Source: an uncultured Bdellovibrio sp. (GTDB lineage Bacteria > Bdellovibrionota > Bdellovibrionia > Bdellovibrionales > Bdellovibrionaceae). Taken from it: 20,741 nt of DNA. The notes beneath the pieces were generated by a model, which saw only the letters and a program-made list of their open reading frames with translations, ran no database searches and had not been told where the DNA came from. How positions within the stretch are numbered: the first letter of the stretch is position 1; each line of letters begins with the position of its first letter. Of this stretch, positions 15,363-20,741 are shown piece after piece. The stretch covers positions 1 to 20,741 of the forward strand of contig CAMLMF010000004.1 in the NCBI GenBank assembly GCA_946480995.1, in the 5' to 3' direction. A program made the position numbers and the translations under genes.

Positions 15363-16686
15363 TTTCGACCTTTCCTTTCGGCAATCCATATTTGATAAAG
15401 ATCCAGATAAAGGCGAAGATCCCAGCACTAAATAAGGCCGCAGCCATTACCAATCCTAAAAAGTGCACTTCAATTTCTTTTTGCACCAAAAGAAAGTCCA
15501 TGCCCATTTTTCTTTCCAAATAGACCTGCGCCACCCCGGCAATCCCGAAGGCCACCGTCATTGCAGTCATGCCAATATTTGAAGTCCAAAATGCAAATGT
15601 GCTCCATCCGCTGTCGTAAAGTTTGCGCCCCGTTAAGTTCGGCATCGCATAAGCGATGATCGCAAAAATAAGCATCGCATAGGCACCCCAGAAGGCCAGA
15701 TGGCCATGCATCGCAGTTACTAATGTTCCATGCGTATAAACATTCACTTGCGGCAAAGTGTGCGCAAACCCTAAAAACCCGGCCCCTACGAACGACATGA
15801 TCGAACAGCCGATAGTCCACGTCAAAGCCAGACGATTCGGATGTTGTCGCCCACCCTTTTTGGCCATCGAGATGGCATAAATCGCCATACCTAAAAATGC
15901 CACAGGTTCAAGCGCACTGAATAGACCACCAATCATCAGCCAATACTTGGGCGTACCAATAAAATAATAGTGATGTCCTGTACCTAGGATTCCCGACAAG
16001 AAAGTAAAGCCGACAATGACGTACAACCATTTTTCGATGATCTCGCGATCCACACCGGTGAGTTTGATTAAAAGGAAACTAAGAATGGCGCCCATGATAA
16101 GTTCCCACACACCTTCAACCCAAAGATGTACAACCCACCATCTCCAGTAAGAATCCATCGTCTGATTCACAGTCGGAATCATGCCGGGCAAGTAAAGCAA
16201 TGCCGCACTTAACAGACCAAAAAATAAAACCATATTGGTCGTGCTGTAACGGCGTCCCTTCCAAATCGTTCCCCCGATCAAGAAAATAAATAACAAAACA
16301 TCGACAACCACTAAATAATCCAAAGGCCGCGGGATTTCTAAAAATTTTCGCCCCTCCCACCAGTTAAAATGAAAACCAATCACGGCGGTGACACCGACGG
16401 CAACAAACGCACCCAGCTGTACATAGGCCAGCTTAGGAAAAATAAGTTCTCGCCCGGATTCTTCAGGAGTGATGTAATAAGCCGCCCCCATAAATCCCGA
16501 TAGCAACCACATCACCAGTAAGTTTGTGTGGGTCGCGCGTGCCGCATGAAAGGGAATATAGTCGTGCAAATTGTCGAACCCCATGTGCGCAAAACCCATA
16601 ATAAATCCGTAAACAATCTGCAAGGACAACAAGAGCATACAGACAGCGAAAAAATAATAAGCGATTTTCTGTGTTTTGAATTTCAT
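15343..16686 (-). CDS. norB: nitric oxide reductase catalytic subunit NorB
   Basis: Integral-membrane haem-copper-oxidase-family subunit that reduces two NO to N2O using haem b, haem b3 and a non-haem iron (FeB). The 447-residue protein has about 12 helices. Ligands can be read directly: H53 (in ATHTNLL) and H329 for haem b, H327 for haem b3, and FeB ligands H187, H238, H239 plus E191. Each is at the P. aeruginosa NorB position minus 20 (minus 7 for H53). E260 in LFSALEP is the conserved active-site glutamate. The short N-terminus without the extra quinol-oxidase extension identifies the cytochrome c-dependent type, consistent with norC ending 9 nt upstream. AAGGA in the end of norC serves as its ribosome binding site. 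Confidence 0.97.
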   Translation of the reverse strand: MKFKTQKIAYYFFAVCMLLLSLQIVYGFIMGFAHMGFDNLHDYIPFHAARATHTNLLVMWLLSGFMGAAYYITPEESGRELIFPKLAYVQLGAFVAVGVTAVIGFHFNWWEGRKFLEIPRPLDYLVVVDVLLFIFLIGGTIWKGRRYSTTNMVLFFGLLSAALLYLPGMIPTVNQTMDSYWRWWVVHLWVEGVWELIMGAILSFLLIKLTGVDREIIEKWLYVIVGFTFLSGILGTGHHYYFIGTPKYWLMIGGLFSALEPVAFLGMAIYAISMAKKGGRQHPNRLALTWTIGCSIMSFVGAGFLGFAHTLPQVNVYTHGTLVTAMHGHLAFWGAYAMLIFAIIAYAMPNLTGRKLYDSGWSTFAFWTSNIGMTAMTVAFGIAGVAQVYLERKMGMDFLLVQKEIEVHFLGLVMAAALFSAGIFAFIWIFIKYGLPKGKVENAGSNS

Positions 16687-16695
16687 ATTAAGTCC

Positions 16696-17379
16696 TTATT
16701 TCAACTGAGAAAGAAATTTTGCAAGATCTTGGATTTGCTCTTCCGTTAAAGGCAATTTGGGCATTTTTGAATCGGCTTTGACGGCGATCGGATCTTTCAA
16801 CCAAGACACGAAATAATTTTCGGCGAAACGATTGCCCACCCCATCCAACGCAGGTCCGACCGCACCACCGCTGCCTTTAAGGCTGTGACAGGCTACGCAG
16901 ACTTGATCATAAATCGCAGGTCGCAGTAATACCGTCGCGGACGTCGGCTCTGGATTTGTCGGAGCCAAGTCAGGCTTTGCCGGAAATCCATTAAGGTCGA
17001 CCTCGCCAATCCATTTTAAAAAGGCCACGAGGGCGTCGATTTCTTGTTCGGTAAAATTATACTTTTGCATTTTTCGTTGACCCGGAAACATCGCTTGCGG
17101 ATCTTTAAGCATCGCACGGATAAAAGGCTCTCCACGGCGGGTGTAAACTTTTGTCAATTCGGGCGCATAATAGGCGCCTTCACCCATAATAGTGTGACAA
17201 CCCATGCAATTATTGTGATCCCACAGATCCTTACCGTGAATGACTTCGGGGGTTATATTTTCGGACCGTGTCTGCTGGGGAACTCGTTGAATGGTATCGA
17301 TGGTTAAAACCACAAAGCATCCAGAACACAGCACGGTACCGATCAAAAAGAATTTTTTGGCGGCAGACTTCGACAACAT
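16696..17379 (-). CDS. norC: NO reductase cytochrome c subunit NorC fused to an extra cytochrome c domain
   Basis: Membrane-anchored electron-entry subunit of NorCB. Residues 9-29 form the single membrane anchor. Residues 45-130 are the canonical NorC haem domain (HGKDLWDHNNCMGCHT with C58/C61/H62, then MGEGAYYAPELTKVYTRRG and Met ligand M104). A proline-rich linker (about 133-147) leads into a second cytochrome c domain with C161/C164/H165 and probable Met ligand M206 in SKMPKLPLTEEQI. At 227 residues it is about 80 longer than single-haem NorC (146 in P. aeruginosa). The ATG at 17379 has AGGAG correctly spaced and lies downstream of the predicted start of transcription. The ATG at 17406 would fall upstream of it. 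It is the first gene of norC-norB-norQ-norD. Confidence 0.93.
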   Translation of the reverse strand: MLSKSAAKKFFLIGTVLCSGCFVVLTIDTIQRVPQQTRSENITPEVIHGKDLWDHNNCMGCHTIMGEGAYYAPELTKVYTRRGEPFIRAMLKDPQAMFPGQRKMQKYNFTEQEIDALVAFLKWIGEVDLNGFPAKPDLAPTNPEPTSATVLLRPAIYDQVCVACHSLKGSGGAVGPALDGVGNRFAENYFVSWLKDPIAVKADSKMPKLPLTEEQIQDLAKFLSQLK

Positions 17380-17404
17380 GATTGCTCCTTTTAAGATCAA
17401 GGAC

Positions 17405-17446
17405 ATCGTAATTGAAGAAGTCTTATTTAAAATTGATTCAGATCAA
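17405..17446 (-). promoter_or_regulatory. FNR/DNR-type class II promoter of the nor operon
   Basis: TTGATTCAGATCAA (17433-17446) is a 10/10 match to TTGAT-N4-ATCAA. TACGAT (17410-17405) lies exactly 22 nt downstream on the minus strand, placing the box at -41.5 and the start near 17398, with a 19-nt leader to norC. The box covers the stop codon of the upstream decarboxylase gene. Confidence 0.85.
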
Positions 17447-19224
17447 TAAGTCGGAAATATTTCGGAGCTCTTCGGTATTGATATATTCCGTAGCAATCTG
17501 CTCTTAAGGGATTCAACAAACAAAGATAAAAAGTCATTCTTCATTTCCACTGAACGAAAGAATGGATTCATAATACACAGACGTATCAGGACCAAGCCTT
17601 CGGCATCACACACACCTTGCCACGACTGCACAAAGCTGTCTAAGTACTGCGGATAATTTTTTCGATACAGACTGGTCTTTGAAACAAAGAAGTCAGCATC
17701 AGTGCCGCCACAAAAGGATGCGTAAAGATCTAGAGTCCTTTTATTGACCTTGTGCATGGAATCCCCTGGACCGGCCAAACAAAACCCCAAAAGATTGGCA
17801 TCGCCAAAGGGGGCAATACGCACTTCAGGGATTTCCGCCGACAGACGCTGTTCCAGTTCTTTACGCAAGCGAATGGTGCGCGCAATAATTCGTCCGTACC
17901 CCTTTTGCCCTAACCCGACACAACGTGCAGTCATCCATGTCGCCACCGCCCCAGTTGCCGAACGTGAACCTTCCAAAGTAAAAAGCCCTTTGTCATATCC
18001 CTGAGAAAAATTAACGTACGGTCCACCAAAGGAGCGTTGATAATAGTCACGGCTTGCGGCCGCAATAAAGGCGCCGCAAGCGTAAGGTACATAACCTAAT
18101 TTATGCGGATCAATGGTCACCGATGTCGCCTGTTTCACTGCTTGCACGGCCGCTAAGCTGGAGGACGAAAGAACATCGCACACTTCGCGATCTTGCCCCT
18201 GCAAAGAACATAAAAAACCACCATAGGCCGCATCGACATGGTGCCACAAATGCCAACCGTATTTTTTTTCCAGCTCCGCAACTAACTTGGCGACCTCGTC
18301 AATCGGATCCACCATGCCTAGTTCCGTCGTACCCAAGACCGATACAATCATAGCAATAGGACGATCCTGTTCATGGGCCAGCATAATCTTATTCCTTAAA
18401 TCCGCCACATCTAAATGCCCACGGGAATTCAGTTGCACGGACCAAAAGGCTTCTGCTCCCAAACCAAAAACATGGGCCGCTTTCACCCAAGAATAATGTT
18501 TGTGCTGAGGAACCAGCAAAATAGGTCCCAAAAAACTTCGTCCGATTTTTTTACAGATTGAATGACTTGCAGCAAAGGGATTAATTGCGGTCGGATTTAA
18601 ATACGCCGAACGCTCTTTTAAATCTGCCGAAAAAGTTGCGTATTTGTCCCAGCCCATTAAAGCACTGGCAAAAGCCGAAGGTGACCCACCTTCAAGTCCC
18701 GCCGCCATCCAATCATAACAACGTGCCAAGGCTCGATAAACGGCCTCAAAATTCGCAACAGTCCCTCCAGAGGTGAAATGCCCTACACCATTTTCTAAAC
18801 CCATCATTGTGCTTAGGGCAGCAATAGCCTCCTCTTCGACTTGCGTCCCGACCAGCGATGACTCCGCTGAAATATTGTTGGGATTGTGAAGCAAGGTCAG
18901 CACATGTCCAAATAAAGCCGGTAAGGACACTTCGGAAAACATATGACCAATATAGCGTGGCGAAAATTTTGGGATTTCTTTTTCAAAACGTGTCGACAGC
19001 TCTTGCAAAACTGCTTCGGTATTTTGGCGGCGCAAAATATATTCAGGTTGCTGCATGTCTTCGTCAGAGATCGCTGTGCCATCTTCGGGACGAAAATTCT
19101 GACGCCACTGAAACCACGCTTTTAGCAAAGTTTCAACTTGCTCTAAGACCCACTTCTGATTTTCCGCTTGAGGTCCTAAAAACAAACCTTTCAAAGCCAC
19201 TTCTTCTTTGTTACACGTATTCAT
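17443..19224 (-). CDS. group II PLP-dependent decarboxylase, substrate unknown
   Basis: A 593-residue fold-type I pyridoxal-phosphate enzyme of the glutamate/aspartate/aromatic amino acid decarboxylase group. Visible motifs: FTSGGTVANFEA (phosphate binding), HVDAAYGGF with D331 (pyridine-nitrogen contact), and TIDPHKLGYVPYACG with K375 as the PLP-binding lysine. NISAESSLVGTQVEEEAI near 117-134 is typical of the family's substrate-side segment. The length and the TIDPHKxGYxPY pattern recall long decarboxylases such as Vibrio PanP, but the substrate cannot be read from sequence. It lies immediately upstream of norC on the same strand and divergent from the DNR-like regulator, with an FNR-type box in the shared intergenic region, so it may belong to the NO regulon. 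The ribosome binding site is weak (AAGG further upstream). Confidence 0.85.
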   Translation of the reverse strand: MNTCNKEEVALKGLFLGPQAENQKWVLEQVETLLKAWFQWRQNFRPEDGTAISDEDMQQPEYILRRQNTEAVLQELSTRFEKEIPKFSPRYIGHMFSEVSLPALFGHVLTLLHNPNNISAESSLVGTQVEEEAIAALSTMMGLENGVGHFTSGGTVANFEAVYRALARCYDWMAAGLEGGSPSAFASALMGWDKYATFSADLKERSAYLNPTAINPFAASHSICKKIGRSFLGPILLVPQHKHYSWVKAAHVFGLGAEAFWSVQLNSRGHLDVADLRNKIMLAHEQDRPIAMIVSVLGTTELGMVDPIDEVAKLVAELEKKYGWHLWHHVDAAYGGFLCSLQGQDREVCDVLSSSSLAAVQAVKQATSVTIDPHKLGYVPYACGAFIAAASRDYYQRSFGGPYVNFSQGYDKGLFTLEGSRSATGAVATWMTARCVGLGQKGYGRIIARTIRLRKELEQRLSAEIPEVRIAPFGDANLLGFCLAGPGDSMHKVNKRTLDLYASFCGGTDADFFVSKTSLYRKNYPQYLDSFVQSWQGVCDAEGLVLIRLCIMNPFFRSVEMKNDFLSLFVESLKSRLLRNISIPKSSEIFPTY

Positions 19225-19275
19225 CTCGCGCCTTACCTTTTAAGCAGAGAGTGCCTGAAGGACTGAAGACAAAGA

Positions 19276-19294
19276 ATCCAACCCCCCGTTGGAT
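19276..19294. repeat. perfect hairpin with a C5/G5 loop between the decarboxylase and DNR-like genes
   Basis: ATCCAAC (19276-19282) and GTTGGAT (19288-19294) are exact inverse complements around CCCCC, and one more A-T pair extends the stem. No T-run follows in either direction, so it is more likely an operator or leader structure for one of the divergent genes than a terminator. Confidence 0.5.
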
Positions 19295-19313
19295 TTATGA
19301 AATGACCGGAAAA

Positions 19314-19327
19314 TTGATCCAAATCAT
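19314..19327. promoter_or_regulatory. FNR/DNR-type box in the divergent decarboxylase / DNR-like intergenic region
   Basis: TTGAT-CCAA-ATCAT is a 9/10 match. It is centred at 19320.5, about 51 nt before the regulator ATG and 96 nt before the decarboxylase ATG. Unlike the four other sites, no good -10 hexamer sits 22 nt downstream on either side, so it may act as an autoregulatory site or from a different position. Confidence 0.6.
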
Positions 19328-19371
19328 AGTGAGCCCGAGTCTTAAGTGAGAGCCTTACAACTGAGGGCCCT

Positions 19372-20079
19372 ATGACAGATATATTAAATCGCTTAAAAAA
19401 TTTGGATTGCTTTAAATCTATGTCCGAAAGAGATCTAAAAGAGATCTCTTCGCAGTTCGAAGTCGTTTATGTAAAACAAAGGGAAATTCTTTTTAAAGAA
19501 GACACACCAATTAAAGATTTATATATAGTTCTGTATGGCTCTTTTAAAATTCAAAAGAAAGTCTTTCGTTCGACCCCGGTTATTTTAAATTTTATGGGAC
19601 GTGGCGAATTTCTTGGAATTGCCATGGCCGGAATTAGTATCCCTAAATATCCAGCTTCCGCCGTAGCGAATGAAGATGGCGCTTTGTTGCGCTTTGATCG
19701 CAACTTTTTTCTGAATACTTTGATGAAAATAGAAGGCGTCAAAGCCACCGTCACCCACCAAATGAGTGAGCGTTTTCTTGAATTTCAAAACGACCGCTGT
19801 ATGGAAAAAGCCCGCATCCCGCAAAAGATTGCCGACTTTTTGCTGCGCATGTGTCGTCGGCAGCCAAACAACAATGGACAAATTCAGATTCCTATCACGC
19901 GCAAAGACATCGCCCAACGCGTCGGCACACACACGGAAACTGTGATTCGCGTCTTAAGTCACTGGACTAAGAACGGTTGGATTCGCACCGAAGACAAACA
20001 TATCGAATTATTAGCGGTTCACGAAATTGAAAAGACCTGTGAACGGCCTGGGTCTTCTTTAGAAGCCGATACAAATTAA
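19372..20079 (+). CDS. Crp/Fnr-family regulator, probable DNR/NNR-like NO-responsive activator
   Basis: A 235-residue regulator with an N-terminal sensor barrel (about 12-115; REILFKEDTPIKDLYIVLYG, GRGEFLGIAMAG), a dimer helix and a C-terminal helix-turn-helix (about 150-215; ITRKDIAQRVGTHTETVIRVLSHW). The recognition helix is TETVIR with E189 and R193, the glutamate/arginine pair that reads TGA half-sites, although the FNR serine is replaced by isoleucine. It lacks an N-terminal cysteine cluster, so it is not an Fe-S FNR; DNR-type proteins of this build bind haem and sense NO. The location next to nor genes and the five TTGAT-N4-ATCAA sites in this window support that role by inference. TGAGGG precedes the ATG. 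Confidence 0.8.
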   Translation: MTDILNRLKNLDCFKSMSERDLKEISSQFEVVYVKQREILFKEDTPIKDLYIVLYGSFKIQKKVFRSTPVILNFMGRGEFLGIAMAGISIPKYPASAVANEDGALLRFDRNFFLNTLMKIEGVKATVTHQMSERFLEFQNDRCMEKARIPQKIADFLLRMCRRQPNNNGQIQIPITRKDIAQRVGTHTETVIRVLSHWTKNGWIRTEDKHIELLAVHEIEKTCERPGSSLEADTN

Positions 20080-20090
20080 CAGGTAAAATA

Positions 20091-20115
20091 AAAAAAGGGC
20101 TTACGCCCCTTTTTT
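20091..20115. terminator. bidirectional intrinsic terminator
   Basis: AAAAAAGGG (20091-20099) pairs with CCCTTTTTT (20107-20115) around a seven-base loop. T-runs follow the stem on both strands, so it serves the convergent regulator and DUF2249 genes. It overlaps the DUF2249 stop codon. Confidence 0.9.
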
Positions 20116-20377
20116 ATTCACCACCACAAAATCCGCAGCAGCCCTCTTTTTTCTTTTTGGTGATTTTTAATTGCCATTGAATCGGGCCTTTTTCCAAATA
20201 ATCGTATTCAAATTGATCCTGCTTCAAGTTCGCAAATTGCCTTAACAACGGCACCGGATCATGAGTATTTACGATCACTAAGCTTTCGCCCCCTTCAAGG
20301 TTGTCAAAACTTTGAAAGATGTAAGCGTGTCTTTCGGGGGCCGGAATTTTTTGGGCCTCAATTATAAAATCAGCCAT
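20114..20377 (-). CDS. DUF2249 domain protein with cysteine-rich tail
   Basis: A single-domain cytoplasmic protein of 87 residues. The DUF2249 pattern is clear: APERHAYIFQSFDNLEGGE followed by VNTHDPVPLLRQF and a closing WQLKITKK strand. The domain is often found beside nitric-oxide and denitrification genes, but its biochemical role is not established. An extra C-terminal tail, EGCCGFCGGE, has three cysteines that could bind a metal or carry out thiol chemistry. The ATG at 20377 is preferred to 20404 because AGGAG is correctly spaced before it and because 20404 lies upstream of the predicted transcription start. It is driven by its own FNR-type promoter. Confidence 0.85.
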   Translation of the reverse strand: MADFIIEAQKIPAPERHAYIFQSFDNLEGGESLVIVNTHDPVPLLRQFANLKQDQFEYDYLEKGPIQWQLKITKKKKEGCCGFCGGE

Positions 20378-20399
20378 AAGGTCTCCTTTTTCTGCTTTC

Positions 20400-20441
20400 A
20401 GCATAAAAGAATCCCCATGGCATTACCTTGATTCGAGTCAA
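20400..20441 (-). promoter_or_regulatory. FNR/DNR-type promoter of the DUF2249 gene
   Basis: TTGAT-TCGA-GTCAA (20428-20441) matches 9 of 10 positions, and TATGCT (20405-20400) lies exactly 22 nt downstream on the minus strand. The predicted start is near 20393 with a 16-nt leader. As at norC, the box covers the stop codon of the preceding gene. Confidence 0.75.
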
Positions 20442-20741
20442 TTCTTGATAAATTTTGCTAACTCTTTAGGATCTTTATCCGCACCTGACAGTTGGCCTTG
20501 GATAACGCCTTCAGAATCCAAAACGGTAATGACAAAGGAATGATCATAGTCCATCTCGTCGATCTTCTTATATTTGATTCCCAACAAGGTTGCTATTTCA
20601 CGAGGAGACTTGTCAGAAGCAGCTGTATAAAAATCCCAATTTTTACCCAGTTTACGTTTTTCCACATATTTTTTAATCACAGGCGGCGTATCTTTTTTAG
20701 GATCAAAACTGACCAAAACAAAGTGCACATTACGTACACCT
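20438..20741 (-). CDS. SCO1/SenC family copper chaperone (3' part only)
   Basis: The C-terminal 100 residues of a thioredoxin-fold SCO protein, with the reading frame open to the window edge so the 5' end lies outside. FVLVSFDPKKDTPPVIKKYVEKR is the strand-loop-helix that follows the active-site helix in SCO1/SenC/PrrC proteins. The YDHSFVITVLDSEG segment carries the conserved copper-ligand histidine. The CxxxC pair would be upstream, beyond the window. Family members deliver copper to haem-copper oxidases. A link to the NO genes is only positional. Confidence 0.85.
   Translation of the reverse strand, partial: GVRNVHFVLVSFDPKKDTPPVIKKYVEKRKLGKNWDFYTAASDKSPREIATLLGIKYKKIDEMDYDHSFVITVLDSEGVIQGQLSGADKDPKELAKFIKN

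Noticed and set aside
15392..15405. TTGAT-AAAG-ATCCA, a 9/10 FNR-like match before norQ
   Set aside because: It lies inside norB coding sequence and no -10 hexamer is found at the required spacing (GTCGAA is there instead). One such 9/10 match is expected by chance in 20 kb.
17380..17406. Upstream start for norC
   Set aside because: It overlaps the predicted -10 region and lacks a ribosome binding site; the ATG at 17379 has AGGAG.
18858..19349. 163-codon plus-strand frame over the decarboxylase start and intergenic region
   Set aside because: Most of it is antisense to a clear decarboxylase N-terminus, and it would cover the FNR-type box and hairpin. No plausible start signal or recognisable domain.
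1..20741. Search for CRISPR arrays, tRNA/rRNA genes, insertion sequences and attachment sites
   Set aside because: No periodic repeats, clover-leaf sequences, transposase frames or flanking direct repeats were seen anywhere in the window.

Overview
The window looks like chromosomal DNA from a Gram-negative, facultatively respiring bacterium, most likely a member of the Bdellovibrionota (Bdellovibrio-like). That placement is inferred from overall protein flavour (secreted M14 carboxypeptidase, PilZ protein, many Crp/Fnr regulators, moderate GC), not from a marker gene. No rRNA, tRNA, IS element, prophage or CRISPR array was seen. Genes are tightly packed and no gene-free stretch exceeds 300 bases.

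Left part (1-4115, all plus strand): thyA and folA overlap by 4 nt and form a thymidylate/folate pair. They are followed by a small PilZ protein, murB (peptidoglycan precursor synthesis) and a secreted zinc carboxypeptidase of family M14.

Middle (4116-7985): a Crp/Fnr-type regulator precedes nrdG-nrdD, the activase and catalytic subunit of the oxygen-sensitive class III ribonucleotide reductase. A good NrdR box and a perfect hairpin that presents the ribosome binding site in its loop lie before nrdG. A small exported protein, probably an outer-membrane barrel, follows and ends convergently with nnrS.

Right part (7979-20741): a nitric-oxide locus. It holds nnrS; trhP (tRNA U34 hydroxylation, probably a bystander); a 45-residue two-helix membrane protein; a minus-strand operon norC-norB-norQ-norD followed at once by a chemoreceptor; a group II PLP-dependent decarboxylase; a DNR/NNR-like regulator; a DUF2249 protein; and the 3' part of a SCO1/SenC copper chaperone running off the edge.

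The most interesting thing seen is regulatory. Four transcription units (norC, nnrS, the DUF2249 gene and the 45-aa gene) carry TTGAT-N4-ATCAA boxes with 10/10 or 9/10 matches. Each sits 22 or 23 nt before a plausible -10 hexamer, the class II FNR/DNR promoter geometry. A fifth box lies between the decarboxylase and the DNR-like regulator. Together they suggest a self-contained NO-responsive regulon that includes NO reduction (NorCB), its assembly factors (NorQD), NO-associated accessory proteins (NnrS, DUF2249), a new small membrane protein and possibly taxis through the downstream chemoreceptor. NorC is unusual in carrying a second c-type cytochrome domain.
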